Assembly: GCF_964204865.1 (NCBI RefSeq)
Contig: NC_135255.1
Coordinates: 21,171,135-21,235,134 of the forward strand
Length of the DNA stretch: 64,000 nt
Origin: Styela clava
Lineage: Eukaryota; Chordata; Ascidiacea; Stolidobranchia; Styelidae
Direction: 5' to 3'
Positions 1-10,813 of the stretch are shown piece after piece. The translations under genes were made by a program, and so were the position numbers. The notes beneath the pieces are model-generated. The model searched no databases. It was not told the origin of the DNA and saw only the letters and a program-made list of their open reading frames with translations. Each line of letters opens with the position of its first letter. Within the stretch, counting starts at the first letter, position 1.

Positions 1-131
1 ATGTCTACTTTTGCTGGCAGAATTTTTCATTGTTATTTTTCCATGAGAAAGTTAACCCTGCTAAAACGCTTAATTACCCGCAGAATATGTGTGCAACAAA
101 AGTGGAAAAGAGTTAAGGTTGAGAACCACTG
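1..131. mobile_element. Right end of a hAT-type element
   Basis: Positions 117-131 read GGTTGAGAACCACTG, the exact reverse complement of the common hAT terminus CAGTGGTTCTCAACC. The other end would lie before the window, so neither TSD nor full length can be checked. Confidence 0.5.
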
Positions 132-923
132 CACAAGTGTTTTCCAATAAAATATCGTTGATAAAATTAATTCTCATATCATGGCAAACTTAATTCTTTT
201 GCCCAAAATTATCAGTCCTAAGTACAGAACATGTCAGTTTTGTATGTTTATAGAACGCTATTTTAATTTTTTCAATGAAACAAGCTCAAATCAAAAATTA
301 TAATTATGTGGTTCCTGTGCCTTGACTTTGTACGTTATATCTTTTTATACTTTCAATGCATAATGCATCTCAGACATTATCATTCTTTCCGAGATTATAA
401 CCTGTTTAAAGTGCATTTAATGGTTCAGTGGAATATTCCCATTGGCATTAAATTCTTTTTAGAAATTTCAACGTTGTGGGGTGATACATATGTTATCACT
501 CACTTGATATTCAAACTTAATTTTATAGTTCTGAATATACGAGTTGTGTCTTTGTGAGATTGCCCCAATTGGACTTCTTAATTTGGGCTTTTGGTATTTA
601 TGGTCATTTACATTTAGTTTCATTTATAAATGTATGGACTTATTCTATATTTTAGCAAATGCAAAATTGTGAGAGGTGAGATTGTCATTCTTTAATCAAA
701 CAAACATTTCAAATGACAGATGCTATCTGTCACATCATGCTAAGGCTATCTGTTCTGGCATGATTGTTTCACTGTAAGTTCATGAAATTGTAACCCTTTA
801 TTGAAATTTGGCAATGCAAATAGAAATACTAAACAGACTCAAGTAAATTATTACATCATGGAACACCGGATTCCTGTCACATATTGTCAGCATTGTACAG
901 AACTTATAAGATTCATAGGTTTA
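132..923. other. Non-coding stretch, nothing recognised
   Basis: AT-rich sequence with no convincing exon, RNA gene or terminal repeat. The one 83-codon open frame in it resembles no family and looks like chance. Confidence 0.5.
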
Positions 924-931
924 ATCTATAC

Positions 932-1760
932 CAGTGGTTCCCAAACTTTTTAGAGTCGGGACCCACTATTTATTACCACAGATTATGGCGACCCACTTAC
1001 CGGTAACTTTAATTTAATTTTCTTTTGTTTTTTTATGACATAACACAGAACACAGCAATGTCTAATCATCGCAAAACTACCGTGTTTCCTCGAAAATAAG
1101 ACCTGGCCTGAAAATAAGATAATAATTTGAATTTTTAAAATTATTTTACCCAAACCCTACCCTTAAAATAAATTTTGAAATGTGTGGGAGAGAAAAGGTT
1201 CATTGGCCTGAGGTAAGGTGAAGATCACCAACTAGTCAAGATTGTGTGATGTCACAATCACAATTATGATATTTGTCACTTGATTTTTGTATAGGGAATA
1301 CAAATAAAAACAATGGATGTCGGTTTTTATATAATGATTAGTAAAAAATCTTGTGATTTTCTATAATGTAATTTTATTTTTGATATATGAACGCAAAAGA
1401 CCTTTTTCAAAAAAACATAGTGTTATTCTTCAAAAGAAAATAAATCTAAATCCTGTCTAAATTTTGGGGAAACACGGTAAGAAGTGCTGTACAGTCTACA
1501 AAACTGCTATGCGTAAAAAAAGCCACATGGTCATTCTTTGAGTAGCAAAATTTTGTTCCTTTGAGAAGATTGTAGAAAGGAAACTTTCACAGAATAGAAT
1601 TTAAATTCAATTTTTTTTTTTTTAAGATTTACATATTCGAGTCGCCACCGATTCTAATAACCAGTATAATTATTCAAAGCTTTCTACATCTTTTCACGAC
1701 CCACCAAGATTCCTTTTGCGACCCACCAGTGGGTCGCGACCCATAGTTTGGGAACCGCTG
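932..1760. mobile_element. Non-autonomous hAT element with perfect 8-bp TSD
   Basis: The left end is CAGTGGTTCCCAAAC and the right end is GTTTGGGAACCGCTG, with extended inverted arms around GTCGGGACCCAC and GTGGGTCGCGACCC. The flanks carry the same 8-mer ATCTATAC at 924-931 and 1761-1768. Terminus type and TSD length are diagnostic of hAT. No transposase is present. The element contains a second insertion at 1080-1477 and lies just upstream of the KEN-domain gene. Confidence 0.93.
1080..1477. mobile_element. MITE nested in the hAT element, TA target site
   Basis: The left end CCGTGTTTCC is mirrored by GGAAACACGG at the right end, both flanked by TA (1078-1079 and 1478-1479). The inner terminal sequence CGAAAATAAGACC is shared with copies at 35126 and 42907-43206. 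No coding capacity. Confidence 0.8.
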
Positions 1761-1837
1761 ATCTATACAATTAATTTTTTGAAATATCCAGCATTTGGCC
1801 CTTTTGTTGAAATAAATTTGTAAAGTACTTTTATCAT

Positions 1838-1847
1838 TTTATTTCAG
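1838..1847 (+). other. Candidate 3' splice (or trans-splice) acceptor
   Basis: TTTATTTCAG ends at 1847, 73 bp before the chosen ATG. A TAA at 1876 in the coding frame means any exon starting here is 5' UTR up to 1921. It could be a cis acceptor of a 5' UTR intron or a spliced-leader addition site; sequence alone cannot tell. Confidence 0.45.
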
Positions 1848-1920
1848 AAAATAGAATACTAGTGTATTGAAAATTTAACTAGTTTTATTTTTATTGTCTG
1901 GGAATAACAAAAATTCTAAA

Positions 1921-3132
1921 ATGGAAGTGGATGAATGGAAAGTAGATTCTACAAGTCACTGTGAAATAAAGCTTGTCCATCATGTTGTGACATTTTCAAG
2001 AAAAGAGCAAGCTGCACCTAATAAAATGACAAGTAGTGTCTATTTTGACCAGCCGATTCGAGAAATTATAAAGATAAAGGATCAAAGTGAAATACATGGT
2101 ACAAACAATGGCAGATACAGGCAGAGTGGAATTTCTGCTACATTTCGTATTGAGTTACTCCAAAAAGTGATACATTGCTTGAAGTACATGCATGAAAATG
2201 TAGGTGGTTTTGAACCAATTGATTCCTCATGTGTTTATTTGTCTAAAGACAAAAAGCAGATTGCTATTGCTGAACCTGCGGCCGGCAACAACATTATCAG
2301 GATGGAAAGCTTTGCAAAATTTGCACTGCATGTCCTCTCTAATGGTCTTGTATCAGACCATGATACTTCTCCAACTGCTACACAAACATTCCATCAGCTG
2401 TGGGACATGTGTCAACAGAAGCAAACAGTGAATGCATCTTCGTTATTACATTTTTTAATAGATAACCAGAACAGAAGTACATTCCCGTCACTAATTAAAT
2501 GCTTGACTGGATTTTTGTGCTGCAAAGAACCAATTTTAGCTTTTGATTTAGTGATGTATATTAAGAAGTATATTGGAAAGCATAAATACAATAAAATTTT
2601 AAGTCATCCATTTTTTTGGTCAGAGTCAAAGAAGTGTCAGTTTATATGTGCCGTTTTTGGGTATTTCAAAATGAAATATAGATTTGGAGATGGATATAGC
2701 CAAAGATATGATGAATCTTTACGTCAAAATTATGAAATGTCTGATGGATTCGTATTCTCTGAAAGTGGATGGATTGAGTCTCTCAGGATATCCGATGATG
2801 AATTGAGCAAATTGAACCAAAGAGAAAATCTTGTCACTTCTACAGCAATCTATAGGGTTGCCCGAAATTACAATGGGCATTCTTTGTATGATTTGATGCG
2901 ATTTTTTCGCAACCGATATAGTCACTTTTTGGAGAATACGACTGCGAGGCATGTGTTCCAAAATAGCTCAACTGGATTTTGGAATTTCTTTGCTTCCAGG
3001 TATCCTTGCTTTCTCTATTACGTTTACCTGAAAATGTGGCGCCATGTGAAAAAGTATGAAGAAATTAGAAGTATTCGTGAATGTGCTCCAGAGTCAACTT
3101 ATCTACGTACAGTGTACAGTGCGGACCCATAA
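1921..3132 (+). CDS. Pseudokinase-KEN domain ribonuclease (RNase L/IRE1 C-terminal type)
   Basis: A 403-residue single-exon protein. The start is the ATG at 1921 (A at -3, G at +4); a TAA at 1876 closes the frame upstream. The C-terminal half (about residues 229-375) is a KEN endoribonuclease domain. It opens with HPFFW, as in IRE1 and RNase L, and ends with FFASRYPCFLYYVY. The residues matching the IRE1 RNase site are present: Tyr317 and the RNRYSH segment giving Arg330, Asn331 and His335. About residues 70-228 align with a kinase C-lobe (IELLQKVIHCLKYMHEN), but HRD is replaced by GFE, the catalytic Asn by Ser, and DFG by EPA. No glycine loop or VAIK lysine is seen, so kinase activity is not expected. 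KEN domains cleave RNA as dimers, in the unfolded-protein response (IRE1) or 2-5A antiviral defence (RNase L). No ankyrin repeats or membrane segment are present here. Upstream coding exons cannot be excluded. Confidence 0.85.
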   Translation: MEVDEWKVDSTSHCEIKLVHHVVTFSRKEQAAPNKMTSSVYFDQPIREIIKIKDQSEIHGTNNGRYRQSGISATFRIELLQKVIHCLKYMHENVGGFEPIDSSCVYLSKDKKQIAIAEPAAGNNIIRMESFAKFALHVLSNGLVSDHDTSPTATQTFHQLWDMCQQKQTVNASSLLHFLIDNQNRSTFPSLIKCLTGFLCCKEPILAFDLVMYIKKYIGKHKYNKILSHPFFWSESKKCQFICAVFGYFKMKYRFGDGYSQRYDESLRQNYEMSDGFVFSESGWIESLRISDDELSKLNQRENLVTSTAIYRVARNYNGHSLYDLMRFFRNRYSHFLENTTARHVFQNSSTGFWNFFASRYPCFLYYVYLKMWRHVKKYEEIRSIRECAPESTYLRTVYSADP

Positions 3133-3806
3133 ATTAATTCATGGTATATTTGCTACAAGCTTTCGAAAAATACTTTTTGAGCTAACTAATTTTCCGAGTT
3201 TCGAATCGTTCGACTACCAAGATATCACTGTATTTACCAATCAAATCGTGAAGAGGATATTTTATTCAAGTTATTGGAATTGAATTTATTCTTGTCTATT
3301 TTCTCTTAGTGATTGAATCATCTTTGTTGTTGTTTTACGTATGTTTTTGGTTTAAATTGATCATGTCTTTTTTTGAACCAATTTAAAAAAATTTAAGATC
3401 CAATTTAGTCACTGCGCTTATTATTATCATTTTTTATTTCAAAAAGATTTGAAAAATCATCAATTTCATTGTATATGGTATCAACGTTTAGCACAATGAG
3501 CCAACTGTCTGAGCTACTATTTTATAATTGGAATCTTGATCAAAGATTTTACCAAAACAATCTATGGCTTTAAAATAATCCACAAAGCCAGAGATTAGTT
3601 TGCGTTCAAACCCCTGGTTTGGCCTAGCATGCCAAAGTTAAGTCATTTTTTCCAAAAATAATAGATATAAGTGACTGCCCAAGTCTTGTTCTTGGAGAAT
3701 GAGGGTTCCATAATGAAATATCTGAAGTATTTAGCATTTCCATCTGTAGAATATAACAATACAAAAAGTACATTTCAAAAACATTGTAGGATGGTAGGAC
3801 TATCAT
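3133..3806. other. 3' flank of the KEN gene, nothing else recognised
   Basis: AT-rich sequence that should hold the 3' UTR. I saw no clear AATAAA close after the stop and no second gene. Confidence 0.4.
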
Positions 3807-3840
3807 AGTGTGTGTACCAGGTAAGGGGGGGGTGGGGGGC

Positions 3841-4973
3841 AGGGTGTATATTCATTTGGCTAACACAGACAGTCCCCGAACTCGTAATAAGGAAAATCAG
3901 AATAAAATTATGACCTGACCCTAACCTGGTACACATACTACGGGAGAACCGTCGAGTGGATATTATCTTTCATTTTTTCCTTCGGTCGGGCCTTTTGAAT
4001 ATGACATAGTGGATAAAACACCGGTTAGAATGGTAATTCTCATGCAAATCTGCACGATGAAAATTCCTTATTGAAATAGTCATTGATTCTGCATTACCTT
4101 TTATTTTATAAGTTGTTTTGATTATTGTGGAAGTGAAATATATATTTCATTAAAGAATTCATGCATTTATGATACAAAATGACATTGGCAACATACAGCC
4201 CAACATATAACACTTTGTGCTGCATAATCCGTTAGGTCTCTTTTTTTTTTTAATTTTGTGTGATATTTTGTTTAATCGTTGCGTTAATTTTGTTAAAATC
4301 TGTTTAATAAGTAATCAGTGTAATAGACTCCATGCCCAATACCTGGATTGTCTAAATTTCGTGTGATATTTTGTTTAATCGTTGTGTTAATTTTGTTAAA
4401 ATCTGCAGGGTGTATATTCATTTGGCTAACACAGACAGTCCCCGAACTCGTAATAAGGAAAATCAGAATAAAATTATGACCTGACCCTAACCTGGTACCT
4501 AACCTGGTACACATACTACGGGAGAACCGTCGAGTGGATATTATCTTTCATTTTTTCCTTCGGTCGGGCCTTTTGAATATGACATAGTGGATAAAACACC
4601 GGTTAGAATGGTAATTCTCATGCAAATCTGCACGATGAAAATTCCTTATTGAAATAGTCATTGATTCTGCATTACCTTTTATTTTATAAGTTGTTTTGAT
4701 TATTGTGGAAGTGAAATATATATTTCATTAAAGAATTCATGCATTTATGATACAAAATGACATTGGCAACATACAGCCCAACATATAACACTTTGTGCAG
4801 CATAATCTGTTAGGTCTCTTTTTTTTTTAATTTCGTGTGATATTTTGTTTAATCGTTGTGTTAATTTTGTTAAAATCTGTTTAATAAGTAATCAGTGTAA
4901 TAGACTCCATGCCCAATACCTGGATTGTCTAAATTTCGTGTGATATTTTGTTTAATCGTTGTGTTAATTTTGT
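3841..4973. repeat. Tandem segmental duplication, ~566-bp unit, carrying a MITE half
   Basis: AGGGTGTATATTCATTTGGC begins at 3841 and again at 4407. The following ~500 bp are nearly identical, including CACCGGTTAGAATGG and the GTAATCAGTG motif. A shorter sub-repeat starting TTTCGTGTGATATTTTG recurs around 4360, 4835 and 4935. Each unit holds the CCCTAACCTGGTACACATAC arm of the MITE family best seen at 62513-62748. The near identity suggests recent duplication. Confidence 0.85.
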
Positions 4974-5104
4974 TAAAATCTGTTTAATAAGTAATCAGTG
5001 TAATAGACTCCATGCCCAATACCTGGATTGTCTACAGATGAAATTTTGCAAGCTTCGTTTCCGTGTGGGTGGTACAGGTACTGGTAAGATCAAGGGTGGG
5101 CAGG

Positions 5105-5375
5105 GCAGGGTTTTTGGACCAAGGGCCAAAAATATTGTCCACATACACTGTCGGGCCATGTAAATGTGACGTAAAAAATTACATTTTATGAAAATTATTC
5201 ACAGTGTTACAAAAGGAAACATAAAAAACAATGAGCCTCGGGCCAAAACTATATTCAATCGCAATCTAATAAAATTCTTTGATCTATTAGTTGGGTTGTG
5301 GCAGCATCAGGCGGACCAGATTGAATTACCCAACGAGCTGGATTTGGCCCGCGGGCCGTAGTTTGCCCATGTCAG
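5105..5375. mobile_element. Short interspersed element (copy 1 of 2)
   Basis: Begins near GTTTTTGGACCAAGGGCC and ends near GGCCGTAGTTTGCCCATGTC. The same order of motifs (GGGCCAAA, TTGTCCACAT, ACAGTGTTACAAAAG, GGCCGTAGT) is found at 56983-57247 in the same orientation. The GGGCC-rich ends resemble degraded hAT termini. No TSD identified. Confidence 0.55.
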
Positions 5376-6605
5376 GGCAAGATGATTGATACAATTTCCC
5401 TAGTCCACGCATCCGATGTGATTATATACTTATATGCACCTGGCTGCCTGCAAAGAAAATAGGATAGAATTTACATATTTATCCTGGGAGAGATGGAAGG
5501 CGATAAGACGGCTCAATCATATGGCAAACCACAGCATCATCCGGTTACCAGCCCATGTCGGGTATGGAGTAGTTGGCCAGTTATTTGTTTTCAGAAGCAT
5601 GGACTTGATAGTGTAGAAAGCAGTAACCGACCAGAGGTTACGTGAACCATACGTTTAGCACGATGCGCCACCACCACCGAGCATTGTATATGCAAGACCA
5701 ATGCTAAGCCCAGAACTATAAAGTGTTGAGGAACTCCCAATACTGGGTAGTTTTTTGTGTTTATGTGACATGATTTTCATGGTAGTGCTGGCAACATTGA
5801 CCAGCTTCAGCGAAATTCTAATGGCCGAATGTCATAGAACGACTGTTATCCTCGGATTTTTGGTAGATAGAGCCGTGAGAGTTAGCTACAATCTAGCTAT
5901 CATTTTAACCAGTCTCGGATATGTAATTGTAATCAGTCCATATCAATAGTACGCAAGAACCAGATAGACAACTGGGTGCCGGCTCCAATTAAGGGACAGT
6001 TTGTTCAGTATACACTAGAAGGCAATATAGAACAGGAAACCACAAAAATGTGGCTTCTGAACTATTGACCCATGACATAGAACATTAGCGTAGAAAACAC
6101 TATACTGCAGTTAAAAGAATACTGTTGACCATCAAATAAGATGTAAAGTATCAAGCATGTGATATTCAACATTTCTCACAGTCATAGCGAACTCGATACT
6201 TTGCCAAAACACCAACTGTCACTTGGTGGCAAATAACAGCGTATCCATGGCGACGAAATTGTCCTGCTTCAGCCAGGTTTGAATGGCCGAATGTCATAGA
6301 ACGACTTCTATCCTCGAATTTTGGATGGGTGAGGAAGGAGAGTCTCAGATATGTAACTGTGGTTGTAACCAGGTCATATTTACCATTTATCAATAGTACA
6401 CATGTACCGGGATCGTAAGACATTTGGGCACAGCGCCGCTCAATTGGCGAAAGTTTTTCTAGTATACACTAGGGGGCAATAAAGAACAGGAAACAACAAC
6501 AATGTGGCTTTTGAACTATTGACCCATGACCTAGAACATTTTGCATAATAAATACTAAACTGCATTTAAAAAATAATACTGTTGACCATTAAACGGAGAA
6601 AATAA
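5376..6605. repeat. Diverged tandem duplication, ~460-bp unit
   Basis: GGCCGAATGTCATAGAACGA occurs near 5822 and 6282, and CTATTGACCCATGAC near 6061 and 6518. Intervening sequence such as TATACACTAG and AACAGGAAAC aligns in both units. Short open frames inside are not conserved between the copies, so the unit is probably non-coding. Confidence 0.7.
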
Positions 6606-7304
6606 AATATTAGAAGGGTATAACAACTTTTAATATTCATCAGTTGTTGATAAAAGCAATTTTTCACAGTAACGAGACCTCCAATAACAGCAATTAGCAA
6701 AGGTCCACTTCGCGTCAAATAAATTATACGTTGTTCGAGAGATTAGCTTGATATAAGGTTTACACGTTTTCAAGCGTTAACAAGTACGCCGAAACAGAGC
6801 AAAATTTTTTCCCGCAGACGAACTAAATTTTACCGATCATTAGACTCAATAGCGCCTTCAAAATATGTTTATATTTTTAACTAATCTCCTTTGCCATTGA
6901 CAAAAATGCGGACCACATTTTATTCTGGCAGAAATAAAAGGGCTGCTTATATGATTGCAGGTCTAACCAATGCGACGGTAGGTGGAGCCGGCATTTCTAT
7001 AGGTCCCAGCATAGTTCTTGATGGACATGCTAATGGTCTTATAGATTAGCGTAGGCACAGGTGGATGTTTAATTTGTACATATGTAACTTTCATCGGGAA
7101 ATATGGTTTGGTATGCTTCCTAGCTTTGCATTTCAGAGGGGTGGTGTTTTGAAATTCAGAGGATGGGAGATATGTGGCTATTATTGCTGAAGCTTTTCGT
7201 AACTGCACTTAACCGCCCATCTGAACTGCTACCACGACACTTTACGGATACTCATTAGTAGTATGCTATACACCCCGAAAATAGGGGGTGGTTAAGATTT
7301 AACA
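6606..7304. other. Non-coding stretch, nothing recognised
   Basis: No supported gene. The 81-codon minus-strand frame at 6963-7208 matches no family I know. Confidence 0.4.
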
Positions 7305-7312
7305 GACTAGGG

Positions 7313-8984
7313 CAGGGGTCGGCAACCCCTTCGCTTGCGGGCCAAAATTATGGATTGCAAGACTTGGCAGGCTCCACATATTTTAGAAAATTAAAAACCG
7401 AACCAATGGCCGATGGATCACAATTTTTTCAGATAGATCAGAAGATGAAAGTTTAAATTTTAAGCAACGCGCGAAAAATGCAACAACTCGTGAACTCAAC
7501 TTGGTTTGACGGTTTTCGTTGCATCACGCTTGATACGTTTTCGACATCCCTAAATGAGAATACATTTTCCAAATGGGACACTGGCGAAAGCCAAGATTAA
7601 AACATTTTATAAATGGGAAATACTAATCCCGAGTTCTCAGCTTGTTTTTTGCAATGTTCATTTTCGAAAATAATTATTCGCATGCATATATATATGTGAG
7701 TTTCAATAATCTCACAATTAGTTCGGTAGATTGTATGCAAGAAAATTCTTATATTTTGCATTGATTTTGTATTGTAGTGAGGAACAAGAGAGCTACGCCC
7801 AAATATATGGACACGTCTGTTCGCAGTACAGTACGGTTTACCGTACCGTCAGATCACAGTCTACAAATATATTCACACCAACCGAAGCAGTACAAGGACA
7901 CAAAATGGCGTCCGATGTCCGCAGAACGTTTAATGACGTCATAGCAAACAAAAACGAATCTCACAGAGCTAACAGAAATATTTAAAATGAATAAAAGTAA
8001 TAGCCTTCTGGGGAAAAATTTTATCTTCAACCACTGGAAATTTCAAAGCAATTGGTCCAGTATTCGAAGAGAAAAGCGATTTTTTTAAAAATGATGGAGA
8101 CAAATAATGAAAATAACAATGACAGCAAAATTTTGAAACGATCGTTATGTCCACTACGTGTCCAACAAGCATTACTAAAATTGCCCAAATCATTATTTGA
8201 AGGGTTTCCCAACCAGGAAATACTGTACATATAGCGGTCTTGATACTTCCACAATCAAATCGACGTTCTAATCTGGGAAAGTGAGAATGAGAAAATACGT
8301 TAAACAAATTATTTTTTTTTGAATGCCGGTTGAAGAGGCACTGAAAATAGTAAAAGCTTAAACACGTTAGGGCTCAGGGCAGGCAACAAATAATTCAATA
8401 TTTGCATATTTTCGTCTGAAAATGAGATTGAGAGAATATTACATTATTTTGAATACTTTTATCAAGGCTCATAATAGCAATCGAAAATATAATATATAAA
8501 ACGGCATATGGTATAATTAGACCAGAGTATTACTATTAAAAACTATCAATTCTGAAATCATTTTAAATAACAAATACCATCGTTTGCGTGAATGAATATA
8601 TAAAGTAACCCTTACCAGTCCGTTCCATATATATATTGTTTGTTTCACATTTGATTTAGGTAACCACGTTTCACGTGCAAAAATCCCACCTTGGAGTCTT
8701 TTATTGAATTAAAGGAAGGAATCAATCCAAAGAACTGCTTTGATTGGATACAACGACACACCATAAGTCCCACTAAGTAGCGTGCATAATAATAAATTGC
8801 TTGTGAATTTTTCTCATAATCATGTTGGTTAGTGATATTTACATTAAACTAGCATTCTGAAGCAGCCGAATAAAGGCATATCTGATGGTCATATGTGCTC
8901 TGGTTTATAATGACATAATGTGGCTCTCCGCGGTATCAAAGTACAAAATGCGGCTCTTGGTCTCTGACTGGTTGGCCACCCCTG
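7313..8984. mobile_element. hAT-type element(s), mismatched ends
   Basis: The left terminus is CAGGGGTCGGCAACCCC at 7313 and the right terminus is GGTTGGCCACCCCTG ending at 8984. Both are hAT-like, but the subterminal sequences differ and the flanking 8-mers (GACTAGGG and CTGCAGTG) do not match. The interval may therefore hold parts of two elements. Interior motifs such as CTCGTGAACTCAAC and TTGCATCACGCT recur in the nested element at 22303-23895. The right end abuts the first U2-like locus. Confidence 0.6.
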
Positions 8985-8986
8985 CT

Positions 8987-9158
8987 GCAGTGCAACGCCA
9001 TGCCCACCGGTGAGAGCGGAGTGGCAAGCCAAACTCTCGCTCTCGTCGTCACAAAAATCAAACTATAACAAGAGTGGGGGAGTACCCCACAATTCAGGTA
9101 TTAATCTGAATAGAACAGTTACTACACTTGATCTTAACCAATAGGCCGAAGAAGCGAT
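8987..9158 (-). ncRNA. U2 snRNA-like locus 1, 3' end degraded
   Basis: On the minus strand the 5' end at 9158 reads ATCGCTTCTTCGGCC. It continues with AAGATCAAGTGTAGTA, containing the GUAGUA branch-point recognition sequence. A stem IIa-like segment, a strong IIb hairpin (GTGGGG TACT CCCCAC) and an Sm-like site (GATTTTTG) follow. U2 pairs with the branch site and with U6 in the spliceosome. Relative to canonical U2, the GGCTAAG box is GGTTAAG, and the 3' stem runs straight into the hAT terminus at 8984. Probably a pseudogene or variant. Confidence 0.82.
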
Positions 9159-9164
9159 ACATAG

Positions 9165-9215
9165 ACGGTGTTTTCACGCAATAATGCATTGCGAATTTAT
9201 GAAAACGGTGCGGTT
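9165..9215 (-). promoter_or_regulatory. Conserved upstream block of U2-like locus 1 (PSE candidate)
   Basis: Immediately upstream of the U2 5' end, the block containing CATTATTGCGTGAAAACACC is almost identical to that upstream of locus 2. Animal snRNA genes carry a proximal sequence element about 50-60 bp upstream and lack a TATA box when transcribed by Pol II. Function is inferred from position and conservation between the copies only. Confidence 0.45.
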
Positions 9216-9860
9216 ATAAAATTTCCAATTGCATTACTAAACCGAGTGTTGAGAATGATTGATAGGCATCTGTTTCATTATAATCTTTTAATTCTGCTAG
9301 GTGGTGACGTAGAGTCAATTGCCTTTTCTGTATAAAAAGCATGGTTTATAGTGTTGCCCAGATTGCCATTCTCACATACATATCCCAATGTATTGTGTCA
9401 TGGACCTTTCCCCGAGCATCGACTTCCTTGTTTACTTCGTGGCATTCGCCAATAAGCAAGATGCAAAGAGTGACGTAACAATGCCCCATTTTACATATTG
9501 TGCATTTAGTTACATCTGCGTATCTAATCAATTAGGGTTTGGAAGCATTGTAGTTCAAACTATTTTAAATCATTTAACCACATACGAGTGGCCACAATAG
9601 TGCTTATACAGTTGAGTGGACGAAATAAAGCAAGTTCGTTTCGAAACTGTGTTTGGTTTTGTGCATGAGAAATTCAGCGGCTGTCAGGTTCAGCGCATCC
9701 AAATCCGGAAGGAAAACCCCTACTAATGACTCATCAGAAGAATTCTTGACACCACAATAACTTGCTGTTTTGAAGTCAGGGAGTGTGTGCATAGATCTGC
9801 TTGCCATCCCATTTACCGCGCTTCCATGAATGGGCAGTTGGCACCAGCTGATCGGTCGAG
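9216..9860. other. Spacer between U2-like loci, nothing recognised
   Basis: Short open frames only. GACTTCCTTGTTTACTTCGT and TGACGTAACAATGCCCC here also occur, slightly altered, near 23140-23205, so part is dispersed-repeat DNA. Confidence 0.4.
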
Positions 9861-10247
9861 CTAATTAGAATAAGTGTCGTTAGCTGTGCGCCTGAACGCA
9901 GGTATTGCTGTTTTTGGATAGCGTGGGTGATTTTTTGAGAGATCGGGCCCTGGCTGTGAATGATAGAATATCGGGCCACTGTACTCAATTAATTTTGTAA
10001 GTTTATCCCGACAATGCCATTTCAAAATTATACAGTCTGCCTCCCTCGATGATTGCTCCAATATAAGCAGGCGCCGTTCCGAACGGAGCAGATTGGTTGG
10101 CACAGAACGTATTGGAAATTCGATTCTAGCTTCTGAGTCCCAATAAATTCGATAGCATCCTGCAGTTCGGCTTGAAAACCCGATTATTTTACTGGCGTCT
10201 CCGTGCTTGATATTTACCCGCTCTGTTGCCTCGGCCACTGGTTTCAT
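9861..10247 (-). CDS. Unrecognised 128-codon open frame
   Basis: An ATG-started open frame of 128 codons between the two U2-like loci. It is the longest frame for several kilobases and is less AT-rich than its surroundings. The predicted product is basic and hydrophilic, with no signal peptide, membrane segment or motif I recognise. Nothing nearby supports expression, and it sits between duplicated blocks. It may be chance or a fragment of a larger gene. Confidence 0.2.
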   Translation of the reverse strand: MKPVAEATERVNIKHGDASKIIGFSSRTAGCYRIYWDSEARIEFPIRSVPTNLLRSERRLLILEQSSREADCIILKWHCRDKLTKLIEYSGPIFYHSQPGPDLSKNHPRYPKTAIPAFRRTANDTYSN

Positions 10248-10570
10248 TCATCTGAAACGAAGCCGCCTGGCCAGGTGTTTTATTCCGAATTATTTTCGTC
10301 TGTAACCAAATACATTTTGATTGCAGCCTCTGCTTTGTGACATCACAATGTCCATCTAACTTCAATTTGAAGAATTCGTGAAATTGTTGTGCGTTTCGAC
10401 GTTACTCCGGTGGAAGCAGTATGGAAGATTTGCAGCTGTCTTCATGACTGATGCTCCGCGCCCATTCCGAAAGACACGGAACGAGGGTGAGTACTCGATT
10501 TGCCTTACAAAGTAGTAGGAGAAACAAGACAAACATTATATAAATTGTAACATTCCGAATAGAAAAGTGA

Positions 10571-10758
10571 CGGGCCAGTCAAGGCAGTAGTCCAACGCCA
10601 AGCCGACCGGTGAGAGCGGAGTGGCAAGCTGAACCCTCGCTATGGTCGTCGCAAAAATCAAATTAATACAAGAGTGGGGGAGTACCCCACAATTCAGGTA
10701 TTAATCTGAATAGAACAGTTACTACACTTGATATTAGCCAATAGGCCGAAGAAGCGAC
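10571..10758 (-). ncRNA. U2 snRNA-like locus 2, near full length
   Basis: The second U2-like copy, about 188 nt, the usual U2 length. It has the CGCTTCTTCGGCC 5' stem, the GTGTAGTA branch-point pairing sequence, a IIa-like segment, the same IIb hairpin, an Sm-like GATTTTTG and a 3' region that can fold as stems III and IV. Differences from canonical U2: the first base reads G rather than A, and TAAGATC is TAATATC in the part that pairs with U6. It could be a variant gene or an early pseudogene. It shares its upstream block with locus 1. Confidence 0.8.
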
Positions 10759-10764
10759 AAATGG

Positions 10765-10813
10765 TCGGTGTTTTCACGCAATAATGTATTGGGAATTTAT
10801 GAAAACGGTGCCG
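10765..10813 (-). promoter_or_regulatory. Conserved upstream block of U2-like locus 2 (PSE candidate)
   Basis: Matches the block at 9165-9215 with only a few substitutions, spaced identically from the RNA 5' end. Similarity fades just beyond it, so the duplicated unit is about 280 bp. Confidence 0.45.

Noticed and set aside
1894-1920. TTG at 1894 as start of the KEN protein
   Set aside because: Animal nuclear genes rarely start at TTG, and an ATG in good context follows at 1921 in the same frame.
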